15,126 nt of DNA from an uncultured Bacillaceae bacterium. GTDB lineage: Bacteria; Bacillota; Bacilli; Bacillales; Amphibacillaceae. Numbering within the stretch: the first letter of the stretch is position 1; the number at the start of each line of letters is the position of its first letter. Positions 6,782 to 14,296 of this stretch are shown piece by piece. The position numbers and the translations under genes are program-made. The stretch is taken from the NCBI GenBank assembly GCA_937925695.1, contig CALAMD010000091.1:1-15126 (forward strand), in the 5' to 3' direction. The notes beneath the pieces were generated by a model that ran no database searches, had not been told where the DNA came from, and saw only the letters and a list, made by a program, of their open reading frames with translations.

Positions 6782-8013
6782 TATTTAATCTCCTCCTTGG
6801 TAGCTTTAGATGTTGAATTGACGTCCTTAGCCTCGGCTAATCCAGCAAGTACGGAAACTCTAACAATAATTCCAAGGAGAATATTTTGTTCATTAACAAC
6901 AGCAATTGGTCCCTTGGCTTCTGCAGCCATCGGAATTAGCTCATTTAATGTCGTATCCGGGCTGACTTTAGGAATGTCCTTTTGAATAAACGGTTCTAAC
7001 GAATCTTCGTTATTATTTACAGCCTGAACAGCTTGATCGACGGTAACGATTCCCTCTAAGTGATGATCTTGATCAACGACAAATACACTTGATAGATTTA
7101 ATTCCTTCATTTTGTGCAGGGCAACCCTTGGCCCTGACTTCGGTGACACAATTGTTTCTGGTTCAATCATAACCGACTGGGCTGTGACGACTTGACTTCG
7201 ATCAATATCCTTAACAAAACTCGCAACATATTCGTCGGCAGGTGAGCGTAACAATTCTTCCGGTGTGGCGATTTGGACGACTTCACCATCCCGCATGACA
7301 GCGATTCGTTCACCAATTTTTAACGCTTCACTTAAATCATGGGTTATAAACACAATTGTTTTTTTAAGTTTTTGTTGTAAATTTAATAATTCGTTTTGCA
7401 TCTCAGCTCGAATCAGCGGATCAAGGGCACTAAATGCTTCATCCATAAGCAAAATATCAGCATCTGTCGCTAGTGCTCGCGCCAAGCCAACGCGTTGCTG
7501 CATACCACCACTTAACTGTTCAGGGTAATATTCTTCCCAACCTTTAAGTCCTACTAATGCCAACGTTTCATATGCTTTTAATTTTCTTTCTTCTCGATCA
7601 ATTCCTTGCATTTTTAAGCCATAAGCAACGTTTTCCCAAACCGTGCGATGAGGGAATAAAGCAAAGTTTTGAAAAACCATAGCAATCTGATCACGCCTAA
7701 TTGCCCGCATTTGTTTTGTAGCGAGTTGGGTAATATTCTCTCCATTAATGTATACTTCCCCAGCAGTCGGATCGATAATTCGATTCAAACAGCGAATCAA
7801 AGTTGATTTTCCACTACCGGAAAGCCCCATAATGACAAAAATTTCACCTGATTGAATCTCAAATGAAACATCCCTAACAGCAACCAATTGACCTGTTTGA
7901 TCATGGATTTCTGTTCGAGACTTCCCTTCATCAATCAACTCCCACGCTAATTCAGGACGGTTGCCAAAAATTTTATATAAGTTCTTTACTTCTACTTTTA
8001 TACCCTTTTCCAC
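6781..8013 (-). CDS. opuAA: glycine betaine ABC transporter ATP-binding protein with CBS domains (OpuAA/ProV family)
   Basis: A 410-residue ATPase of the osmoprotectant (OTCN) type. Residues 1-45 hold the family-specific extension (LYKIFGNRPELAWELIDEG). Walker A GLSGSGKST is at 63-71, the Q-loop glutamine at 115, the signature LSGGMQQR at 167-174, Walker B ILLMDEAFSALD at 187-198 and the switch histidine at 225. About 276-395 form a pair of CBS domains; in OpuA these sense ionic strength or bind c-di-AMP and gate transport. The start is GTG, fixed by an AAGGGGGAT ribosome site 8 nt upstream. A 167-bp spacer with a hairpin separates it from the binding-protein gene. Confidence 0.94.
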   Translation of the reverse strand: MEKGIKVEVKNLYKIFGNRPELAWELIDEGKSRTEIHDQTGQLVAVRDVSFEIQSGEIFVIMGLSGSGKSTLIRCLNRIIDPTAGEVYINGENITQLATKQMRAIRRDQIAMVFQNFALFPHRTVWENVAYGLKMQGIDREERKLKAYETLALVGLKGWEEYYPEQLSGGMQQRVGLARALATDADILLMDEAFSALDPLIRAEMQNELLNLQQKLKKTIVFITHDLSEALKIGERIAVMRDGEVVQIATPEELLRSPADEYVASFVKDIDRSQVVTAQSVMIEPETIVSPKSGPRVALHKMKELNLSSVFVVDQDHHLEGIVTVDQAVQAVNNNEDSLEPFIQKDIPKVSPDTTLNELIPMAAEAKGPIAVVNEQNILLGIIVRVSVLAGLAEAKDVNSTSKATKEEIK

Positions 8014-8121
8014 GTATCAGGATCCCCCTTTATCATGATTGTCGATAGAAAAAAATATGTATTTATAGTTAAAGCTAGTTGCTAATCATTCTCCCATTGA
8101 ACAGAACAACAAAACATGGAT

Positions 8122-8161
8122 AAAAAGATAAAGGACCGAGACTTAGCTTACATCCGGTCCT
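8122..8161 (-). terminator. hairpin between the betaine-binding protein gene and the ATPase gene
   Basis: A 7-bp perfect stem (AGGACCG at 8132-8138 with CGGTCCT at 8155-8161, 16-nt loop) is followed on the minus strand by TTATCTTTTT. It lies 19 nt beyond the binding-protein stop and probably ends part of the transcripts, giving more binding protein than transporter. A separate promoter for the ATPase gene in 8014-8121 is possible, but I see no good one. Confidence 0.6.
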
Positions 8162-8180
8162 ATTATCAGTTTAAATGAAC

Positions 8181-9068
8181 TTATTCTAACCATGAATCAA
8201 CGATATCTTGATGATCATCAAGCCAATTTCTAACAGCCGTTTCCGGATCTATCTCATCTATGTTAATTTGATAGATTAATTCATCCCACGTAGCTTCTTC
8301 CACTTCCCATTTATTTAAGAAATCAACAACTTCAGGTGCTTTTTCCTTGAAGTCTTTGCTGATAGCAGGATATAAATAACGTGTATCACTAAATGCTTCC
8401 AGCGGATCTTCTAAATATTTCAAATCAAAAATAGTAAATTTCCAATGGGGTGACCAGCCCAATGTAACAATCCACTCTTCATTATCAACGGCATCTTGAA
8501 TGGATGCTGTCATGGCAAAATCACTGCCTTCAACCAACGTATAATCTAGTCCATACGCTTCAATCGCATCCCTAGTCACAATATTTAACCCTGCACCAGG
8601 TTCAATTCCGATGATTTCCCCGTTAAATTTGTCGCGATGCTCGTTTAACTCTTCAATCGAATCAATATCAACGTAGGTTGGTACTACCAAACCATTTGGT
8701 GGGACAGCAGTAAACGGCTCAAGAAGTTCGATGTCATCACCATGTTCTTCAATAAAAGGTTCGTGGGAATCTGGCAGCCAAACATCAACAAAGAAATCTG
8801 TTGTCCCATTAGCAATCGCAGCAAAAATCACGCCTATATCGGCCTCAGTAATATTTACTTCCCAGCCAAGGTGGTCTTCAATTACTACCTTCACCATATA
8901 AGCTTGTGGTACTGAATTAACCCATGGTGGTTGTGCCAACTCTAATGTTCCTTTGCGTTCATCATCATGCTTATTCCTATCGTTTTGACCTGTTGAACTA
9001 TTACATGCAACTACACTCAGAATGATAAAACTCATTCCGATCAATAACAAGCTGATTTTCTTTTTCAT
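8181..9068 (-). CDS. opuAC: glycine betaine-type substrate-binding lipoprotein (OpuAC/ProX family)
   Basis: A 295-residue binding lipoprotein with a signal peptide and lipobox VVAC (Cys22), then a charged linker to about residue 39. Segments typical of quaternary-amine binders follow: LAQPPWVNS (44-52), ADIGVIFAAIANGTTDFFVDVWLP (76-99), PPNGLVVP (123-130), GIEPGAG (154-160), DFAMTASIQDAV (183-194) and LGWSPHW (203-209). Trp49, Trp97 and Trp205 are candidates for the aromatic cage around the trimethylammonium group. The lobe order follows E. coli ProX and not the permuted B. subtilis OpuAC. The protein is strongly acidic, fitting a salt-adapted host. An AGGGGG ribosome site lies 5 nt before the ATG. 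Confidence 0.93.
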   Translation of the reverse strand: MKKKISLLLIGMSFIILSVVACNSSTGQNDRNKHDDERKGTLELAQPPWVNSVPQAYMVKVVIEDHLGWEVNITEADIGVIFAAIANGTTDFFVDVWLPDSHEPFIEEHGDDIELLEPFTAVPPNGLVVPTYVDIDSIEELNEHRDKFNGEIIGIEPGAGLNIVTRDAIEAYGLDYTLVEGSDFAMTASIQDAVDNEEWIVTLGWSPHWKFTIFDLKYLEDPLEAFSDTRYLYPAISKDFKEKAPEVVDFLNKWEVEEATWDELIYQINIDEIDPETAVRNWLDDHQDIVDSWLE

Positions 9069-9338
9069 GGATACCCCCTAATGTTATGACAAGATGCTTC
9101 CAAGCCATTTATAAATTTCTTCATACCCTGTTTCAAATCTGTCTATCAATTAATACACTACTATCATGATGAATACTTGTTAACATGAACGGGTTAAAAC
9201 AAGGCAAAATATGAATTATGTAAAATGATAACAAAAACCAGCTTTGAACAAAAATGGAAGATTTTTCATTATATATTGATATATTGTGATAATCATAGAT
9301 GACAACTGATTAACTACCTGATCCTTAAAATAGATATC

Positions 9339-9398
9339 GATAACTAGTTATTCATCCATATTTTAAGTTTGCATATTTGGATCTGATCAGATAACTAG
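9339..9398. promoter_or_regulatory. two 12-bp palindromes upstream of the betaine operon, candidate operators
   Basis: ATAACTAGTTAT (9340-9351) and ATCTGATCAGAT (9381-9392) are perfect palindromes with centres 41 bp apart, close to four helical turns. GATAACTAG occurs at 9339-9347 and again at 9390-9398. They lie 35-90 bp upstream of the candidate -35 element, where a repressor or activator dimer could bind. Confidence 0.35.
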
Positions 9399-9435
9399 AA
9401 TGAGATCATCAACAGGTGACGCAATTAGTCGACAC

Positions 9436-9460
9436 ATTTGCTAGTTCTTTACTAGCAAAT
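9436..9460 (-). terminator. hairpin at the 3' end of the orphan binding-protein gene
   Basis: A perfect 10-bp inverted repeat (ATTTGCTAGT at 9436-9445 with ACTAGCAAAT at 9451-9460, 5-nt loop) starts 1 nt after the stop codon. There is no T run after it on the minus strand, so it may protect the mRNA end more than it terminates. Confidence 0.45.
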
Positions 9461-9461
9461 T

Positions 9462-10346
9462 TTATTCTAACCATGATTCAACTAACTCTTGATTATTATC
9501 CACCCAGTTACGAATAACTGTTTCCGGATCTTGCTCTTCCACTGATATTTTTAGGATTAATTCATCCCAAACCGAAGCATCGACTTCCCATTTATTGAGA
9601 AAATCAACAACCTCAGGGGCTTTTTCTCTAAGATCTTTGTTAATGACCGGATATATATCACGAATTCCACCATAAACACCCTCTGGATCGTCTAAATATT
9701 TTAAGTCATAGTTCGTAAACATCCAATGGGGCGACCAACCAGTTGCTACAATCCATTCATTATTGTCGATCGCATCACCAATTGCGGTCGTCATGGCAAA
9801 ATCACTACCCTCAATTAATGTAAACTCTAGTCCATATACTTCCAAAGCCTTATTCGTTGTTTCCATTATCCCTGCACCTGGTTCAATACCAATAATACGA
9901 CTGTCAAATTTTTCTTTATGTTCATTTAACTCATCTATAGAATTAACATCCACATAATCAGGAACAATTAGCCCATTTGGTGGAACCTCTGTGAAAGGCT
10001 CTAAGATTTCAATATTTTCACCATGTTCTTCAACAAATGCATCATGAGAACCTGGTAACCAAGCATCTACAAAAAAATCTGTGGTTCCATTTGCGGTTGA
10101 AGCAAAAGCTAATCCAATATCAGCATCAGTGACGCTAACATCCCAACCAAGATTATCTTCAATGATCACCTTTACCATCCATGCTTGAGGCGGGGAATTT
10201 ACCCATGGTGGTTGGGCTAACTCCAATGTTCCCTTACTCCCTTGATTACTTCCTGAACCATTTGTCTCTGACGAGCGATCACAAGCAACTAAACATAAAA
10301 ACAGCATACTTATACTAATAAGAACAAAGATATATTTCTTTTTCAT
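9462..10346 (-). CDS. second, orphan glycine betaine-type binding lipoprotein
   Basis: A 294-residue paralogue of the neighbouring binding protein, about two-thirds identical by eye over the mature part. It has lipobox LVAC (Cys22), a Ser/Gly/Asn-rich linker, LAQPPWVNS (43-51), VDAWLPGSH (93-101), GIEPGAG (153-159) and TGWSPHW (202-208). Trp48, Trp96 and Trp204 keep the presumed aromatic cage; an extra Trp56 replaces a Tyr of the paralogue and might tune specificity. The frame extends 12 codons upstream, but AGGAGGG 6 nt before the ATG at 10346 gives MKKKYIF and a normal signal peptide. No ATPase or permease follows, so it probably feeds the neighbouring OpuAA-OpuAB. Confidence 0.92.
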   Translation of the reverse strand: MKKKYIFVLISISMLFLCLVACDRSSETNGSGSNQGSKGTLELAQPPWVNSPPQAWMVKVIIEDNLGWDVSVTDADIGLAFASTANGTTDFFVDAWLPGSHDAFVEEHGENIEILEPFTEVPPNGLIVPDYVDVNSIDELNEHKEKFDSRIIGIEPGAGIMETTNKALEVYGLEFTLIEGSDFAMTTAIGDAIDNNEWIVATGWSPHWMFTNYDLKYLDDPEGVYGGIRDIYPVINKDLREKAPEVVDFLNKWEVDASVWDELILKISVEEQDPETVIRNWVDNNQELVESWLE

Positions 10347-10356
10347 GAATACCCTC

Positions 10357-10466
10357 CTACTGTTTTGGCAAGTATTATTCATCTAACTTGTGATTTGATA
10401 AAATATTAATTATTTTCTAAAGCATCTAACATCATAACAAAAATAAACCTTGATCCAAAACAGTAG
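10357..10466 (-). promoter_or_regulatory. 12-bp inverted repeat spanning promoter and ribosome site of the orphan binding-protein gene
   Basis: CTACTGTTTTGG (minus strand, 10466 to 10455) is perfectly complementary to CCAAAACAGTAG (10368 to 10357), 86 nt later. The second arm runs directly into the GAGGG ribosome site, 10 nt before the ATG. If both arms are transcribed, a stem could hide the ribosome site. If transcription starts from the promoter inside the interval, only the second arm is in RNA and the repeat would act at the DNA level. Confidence 0.5.
10431..10458 (-). promoter_or_regulatory. candidate promoter of the orphan binding-protein gene
   Basis: An extended -10, TGTTATGAT (TATGAT at 10431-10436 with TG one base further upstream), is preceded by a poor -35 TTGGAT (10453-10458) at 16 bp. 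The -35 region overlaps the upstream arm of the 12-bp inverted repeat. Confidence 0.5.
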
Positions 10467-10542
10467 ATTTCAGGATATTCATCGATATAAACCGATAATT
10501 TTACAAATTAGGACATTAGCTATTGTATATTTAAAAATGCTA

Positions 10543-10558
10543 ACGAAAGCGCTAACAT
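10543..10558 (-). promoter_or_regulatory. cre-like site (possible CcpA binding)
   Basis: ATGTTAGCGCTTTCGT on the minus strand matches the Bacillus cre consensus WTGNNARCGNWWWCAW at every defined position but one. It lies about 85 bp upstream of the candidate promoter of the orphan binding-protein gene and about 80 bp after the vWA gene. Confidence 0.4.
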
Positions 10559-10637
10559 ACTTGAATATATGCCTTATTCATTTCAGCATGGTCATGTTTT
10601 TAATTAATACGAGAAGACCCTAGATGGCGTTGCCCCT

Positions 10638-11213
10638 TCACTTCTCATACTGATCGATGATCGCCTCATGAATATTTTCATACATGATCATTATTCCTTT
10701 ATTAGATACTTCAAATTCATAAGCATTCTGTTTATTAATTCCTAAATAACCAGCCTCTTGAATAGCATCCATGTTTGCACCCATAAAGATGAAATTCCAG
10801 TTATGATGTTGGCTTTGATGTTCAATAAGCTCTTTCACTTGGCTACGCGTGAACTCTTGACTTGAATTTTCCATTCCATCGGTTGTGATGACAAATATAA
10901 CTTTGGCCTGATTCCCTTCTTCCTTTAGTCTACGCTTTACATCGACAATCGTTTTACCGATTGCATCTAATAATGCCGTTGTTCCTCTAACATAATAATC
11001 TTCATCGGTAAGGATTGCTTCAGTCGCATCGATGCCATCCCATAACAACTCGTATTCATGATCGAATAAAACTACTGTAAGTTTGGTTTGACCAGGAAGT
11101 TTATTCTGCTTCTCAATAAATGCATTAAATCCACCAATTGTATCCGCTTCAAGCCCTGCCATTGATCCACTACGATCCAGTAAGAAAATAACTTCTGTTA
11201 CTTGTTTATTCAT
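10638..11213 (-). CDS. von Willebrand factor A (vWA) domain protein
   Basis: A 191-residue protein that is almost entirely one vWA domain. The metal-ion-dependent adhesion site is complete: DRSGS at 13-17, the threonine of RGTTAL near 78 and TTDGMEN at 111-116 with Asp112. Alternating hydrophobic strands are visible (VIFLLD, TVVLFD, VIFVIT, FIFMGA). No signal peptide or membrane segment, so cytosolic. Such stand-alone vWA proteins usually act as metal-dependent scaffolds; the partner is unknown here. Two ATG codons are possible; the second (11213) is preferred because AAAGGA is 8 nt upstream, while the first is too close to it. It diverges from the HTH-like gene across about 98 bp, which suggests shared control. 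Confidence 0.9.
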   Translation of the reverse strand: MNKQVTEVIFLLDRSGSMAGLEADTIGGFNAFIEKQNKLPGQTKLTVVLFDHEYELLWDGIDATEAILTDEDYYVRGTTALLDAIGKTIVDVKRRLKEEGNQAKVIFVITTDGMENSSQEFTRSQVKELIEHQSQHHNWNFIFMGANMDAIQEAGYLGINKQNAYEFEVSNKGIMIMYENIHEAIIDQYEK

Positions 11214-11272
11214 TTCAATCATCCTTTCAGTTTAGTTTTGATACAATGATAATTGAAATTTGATAGGAAATG

Positions 11273-11289
11273 GTCGCCTCATATGCGAC
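11273..11289 (+). other. small hairpin in the 5' region of the HTH-like gene
   Basis: GTCGC (11273-11277) pairs with GCGAC (11285-11289) across a 7-nt loop and is followed by TTTTA, about 20 nt before the ATG. It could be a weak attenuator or an operator. A possible promoter upstream (TTGATA at 11238-11243, TGATAG at 11261-11266) has a poor -10. Confidence 0.3.
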
Positions 11290-11311
11290 TTTTACTTAGG
11301 GGGAAAAAGGA

Positions 11312-11797
11312 ATGTTAAGTGAAAAAACATTAACAGAATTAAAACTTTATGTAAAACGTTCCATGACTCAGGACCTGATTTATATTAAAGAATCTGCTGT
11401 TTACTTAGAAACTCAAATCGAGGAAATAAAAGATTATATTGAGCATCACCGTAAGCCCACTTTTCAACAAAAATTGTTTCATTTCATTGATCAACGAGGA
11501 GTAAGTGATTCAACAGTATACAATAAAGCTTGGCTAGATCGCAGGCACTTTTCGAAAATTCGTTCGGATCCGAACTATCGCATTAGCAAAAACAATGCGA
11601 TAGCCCTAGCCTTCGCTCTTGAACTCTCATTATCAGAAGCAGAAGAACTCATAGAAGCAGCCGGTTATTCTTTATCGGATAGTACAACGATGGATCTCGT
11701 CGTTAAGTTTTGTTTTAACAACAAAATTTATGATCTACATGAAGTCAATCAAGCCCTTGATTATCTAGATGAAAAACCACTGACAAATCATCGATGA
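11312..11797 (+). CDS. HTH-like (Xre/sigma-70-like) small protein paired with a vWA gene
   Basis: A 161-residue protein, the only convincing plus-strand gene here. Residues 1-50 are charged and helical, likely a coiled coil (VYLETQIEEIKDYIEHH). About 51-122 resemble a helix-turn-helix domain often labelled as Xre-like or sigma-70-like in Firmicutes: FQQKLFHFIDQRGVSDSTVY, then the recognition-helix-like RRHFSKIRSDPNYRISKNN, then AIALAFALELSLSEAEELIEAAGYSLS. A helical tail follows (FCFNNKIYDLHEVNQALDYL). From memory, proteins of this kind are often encoded beside vWA genes, as here. It may be a regulator or an adaptor; DNA binding is inferred only. GGGGGAAAAAGGA precedes the ATG. Confidence 0.8.
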   Translation: MLSEKTLTELKLYVKRSMTQDLIYIKESAVYLETQIEEIKDYIEHHRKPTFQQKLFHFIDQRGVSDSTVYNKAWLDRRHFSKIRSDPNYRISKNNAIALAFALELSLSEAEELIEAAGYSLSDSTTMDLVVKFCFNNKIYDLHEVNQALDYLDEKPLTNHR

Positions 11798-11931
11798 ATG
11801 TAATGAATCAAGTAAAGTTAATCGTTTTTTTAATTATTGGAACCTGTCAAGAACACCATTTACATATTAATGCAATCAGTTTTAACCGGGCTAATAAAGA
11901 CTTTTGTTTAACAAATTAATTATGATTTCCC

Positions 11932-11960
11932 AAAAAAATAACCGTTATATAAAACGGTTA
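11932..11960 (-). terminator. intrinsic terminator of helD
   Basis: An 8-bp perfect stem (TAACCGTT at 11939-11946 with AACGGTTA at 11953-11960, 6-nt loop) is followed on the minus strand by a T-rich tract of seven T residues (11932-11938). It ends the helD transcript and lies between two converging genes. The preceding 11798-11930 shows no clear terminator for the HTH-like gene. Confidence 0.9.
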
Positions 11961-11989
11961 GCATAAATGAGATATGAAGTTTTCTATTT

Positions 11990-14296
11990 CTATAAAATAT
12001 CATCAAATTCTTTTACTTTTTCATCAGACTTGTCCACTAAGCCAGCTAATAAAGGTGATGGTTCGTCTTGGTAAAAGACTTTCACTTCTTGCTGTGCCCG
12101 TGTCAACATAACGTATAATAATCTCGTATGTAACTCATCCTTGGGATAATTGATATGATTAATGTTCACTAACATAACTGCATCAAATTCCATCCCTTTA
12201 CTATTATAGGACGACAATACAGAAATACGATGTTCCGTAATATCTTCATCAGATGTTACATACTTTACATCATGATAATGTTCTTGCTCTAAATATTTAG
12301 CCAAAGATTTACTACGGGACTCATCTTTATGAATAAGAGCTATTCTGTGATATTTATTTTTCCAGTTTCTTAAGGTAACCGAAATCTGAGTTAACAAATC
12401 CTTGCCATCAATGACTTTTTGTATGTTGACTTTTTCGCCAGAGCGATTAAATGCAGAAATTGGTGTGTGAAATATACCATGATAATTCTGTAATACACTG
12501 TTAGCTGTTTTGATAATTTCTTTTGTGGATCGATAACTAGTCTTAAGTTTTAAAATTAAATCATCATCTGAGGGAAAAATACTGTCCATTAAAACCTCCC
12601 AATCATATTGTCCATACTCCATAAATATCGACTGATCCTTATCCCCTAACAAGGTCATCGTTTTGGTTATTTTTTTGAGAGAAGCCAGGTGAAGATAACT
12701 TAAATCTTGCGCCTCATCTATGACAATATGGGCATATTTTTTTGGCGACTCATAAATTAATAAATAAATGTAAAATAATGGTGCTAAATCGAAATAAGTA
12801 ATTGATTGAAGTTGATAATCTTTAAATAGCAAAGGAATATTTGAACCTACTTCGTTTTCAAATAAGTGCAAGATTTCATAAGATAATAATTGTTTGTATA
12901 ATTCTAACAAACTAGGAGCTTGCAAATTTTTTTCCCACTCACTTTTGGCTAGGGTAAACTCTTTTTTTAGCTTATTCTCCTCATGTCGATAAACCTTTTG
13001 GAGAATATTGATTGCTCTTCTTCTATCCAGATTGTTAATACCATTACTTGATATAAATACCTCTTTTATTCGATCAAATTCATCCTTCTTTACAGCTAAT
13101 TTGTTACTCAAGATCGATTTATAATGATTTTCGATATGTTGTAATAACCCTTCAACTCTGTTTATAAATGGTAGACGTGGGTCTTGATTAAACTGACTTA
13201 AGAGTTCTTCTCTGGACAAAATACTGTCAAAAACAGTAACCGGTCGAATTCTTTTTTTGTAACTTTCGATGTATTCTTTCATAAATATATCTATCACTAA
13301 TGCAAAGACACGAGATCCTTTAAATTCAATAATTTTTCTTGCTTGATTATTTTTATTTTCAAATAATATACCTTCAAAATACTTAGGGAATGGATTAGTG
13401 ACTTTTGCTGGTAAGTGTGATCCGATGACATCAACAATAAGTTGGGTAACGGTTGCCTGCTTGATCCCTTCTAGGTTAAGCTCGGGCAATAATCCCCTTA
13501 TCGAGCTAACATACATATGAGATGGGCCTAAAATGAGAAATTTTTCTGCAGGCAAATGATCATTGTTATATAGCAGAAATGAAAGTCGATGTAAGGCGAT
13601 AGAAGATTTTCCAGATCCAGCCACACCTTGAATAATAAGGTTTTTATCCAATGATTGTCTGATTGCATGATCTTGTTCACGCTGAATAGTTGCAATAATT
13701 TCCTTTAAATAACCGGTTGTCTCACTTTTATTCAATACTTCTACCAAAAATTCATCGCTAACTGTTGCTTCATCACCATGTTCGGTAATTGTTTTGTTTT
13801 CTTCGCTATCAGGATCAGATACATGTTGAATGATTTTGGTAATCGTTTGATTTTCGATTGTGTATTCTTGTTTTTTTAATACGTGAACCTTTTCGTGAAT
13901 TGTTTCTTCTTTATCAGGTACTTCATATTCTTGTTCTGATTCACCGGGTGTAAAATTATAATACACTCTTGCTAGTGGCCTTCGCCAATCTACGACGATT
14001 ATATTTTCGTGCTCATCTACTACACCGTGCTTTCCTATATAGTATTGTTCGCGTCCATTTTCAGTGGTGTGAAATTCTATCTTACCGAAATAGGGTTTTG
14101 CTAAGGCACTGTTTAAAGATACTGCTTCTGCTTTGGCTCTTTGATAGGATATCTCATCACCAGGAAGGTGATTGCCTGTCTTCATATTTTCTTCTCGCCT
14201 TTTGACCAATCGATTCACAAATTGTATTTTCTTTTTAATTTTCTTTATTGTCTCACGAAGGACATGTTGTTCCTGCATTAATATATTACTCCTCAT
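11990..14296 (-). CDS. helD: RNA polymerase recycling ATPase HelD (UvrD/Rep-like superfamily 1)
   Basis: A 768-residue protein, close to the 774 of B. subtilis HelD. The N-terminus (about 1-70) is a charged coiled coil that in HelD inserts into the secondary channel of RNA polymerase. ATPase motifs are intact: Walker A GVAGSGKSS at 224-232, Walker B IVIDEAQD at 524-531, GDKDQSIF at 551-558, SYRSTKEI at 587-594, SSYNSKGMEFD at 695-705 and YVMLTRAQ at 728-735. HelD releases stalled RNA polymerase from nucleic acid. The segment between 270 and 520 is the HelD-specific insertion. The first ATG has AAGGAGG 11 nt upstream; an internal ATG at codon 7 also has AGGAGT in front, so the start is uncertain by six codons. 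Confidence 0.94.
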   Translation of the reverse strand: MRSNILMQEQHVLRETIKKIKKKIQFVNRLVKRREENMKTGNHLPGDEISYQRAKAEAVSLNSALAKPYFGKIEFHTTENGREQYYIGKHGVVDEHENIIVVDWRRPLARVYYNFTPGESEQEYEVPDKEETIHEKVHVLKKQEYTIENQTITKIIQHVSDPDSEENKTITEHGDEATVSDEFLVEVLNKSETTGYLKEIIATIQREQDHAIRQSLDKNLIIQGVAGSGKSSIALHRLSFLLYNNDHLPAEKFLILGPSHMYVSSIRGLLPELNLEGIKQATVTQLIVDVIGSHLPAKVTNPFPKYFEGILFENKNNQARKIIEFKGSRVFALVIDIFMKEYIESYKKRIRPVTVFDSILSREELLSQFNQDPRLPFINRVEGLLQHIENHYKSILSNKLAVKKDEFDRIKEVFISSNGINNLDRRRAINILQKVYRHEENKLKKEFTLAKSEWEKNLQAPSLLELYKQLLSYEILHLFENEVGSNIPLLFKDYQLQSITYFDLAPLFYIYLLIYESPKKYAHIVIDEAQDLSYLHLASLKKITKTMTLLGDKDQSIFMEYGQYDWEVLMDSIFPSDDDLILKLKTSYRSTKEIIKTANSVLQNYHGIFHTPISAFNRSGEKVNIQKVIDGKDLLTQISVTLRNWKNKYHRIALIHKDESRSKSLAKYLEQEHYHDVKYVTSDEDITEHRISVLSSYNSKGMEFDAVMLVNINHINYPKDELHTRLLYVMLTRAQQEVKVFYQDEPSPLLAGLVDKSDEKVKEFDDIL

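Larger units (their letters stand above)
9069..9461 (-). promoter_or_regulatory. regulatory spacer between the two binding-protein genes, with a candidate promoter
   Basis: There is no gene in this 393-bp spacer. On the minus strand, TTGTCA (9300-9305) and TATATC (9278-9283) are 16 bp apart and could form a promoter for the betaine operon, with a leader of about 200 nt. Further upstream lie the two 12-bp palindromes and then the hairpin after the orphan binding-protein gene. A weaker alternative promoter is TTGTTA-17 bp-TATTTT near 9208-9236. Confidence 0.4.

Noticed and set aside
9120..9145. GGGTAT on the minus strand as a sigma-B -10 element for the betaine operon
   Set aside because: No GTTTAA-like -35 at the required 13-15 bp spacing.
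10611..10646. GAGAAG/CTTCTC inverted repeat at the end of the vWA gene as a terminator
   Set aside because: Only 6 bp with a long loop of 24 nt and no T run; too weak to call.
13969..14205. Plus-strand 78-codon frame opposite helD
   Set aside because: Lies wholly within the intact helD reading frame and has no independent support.
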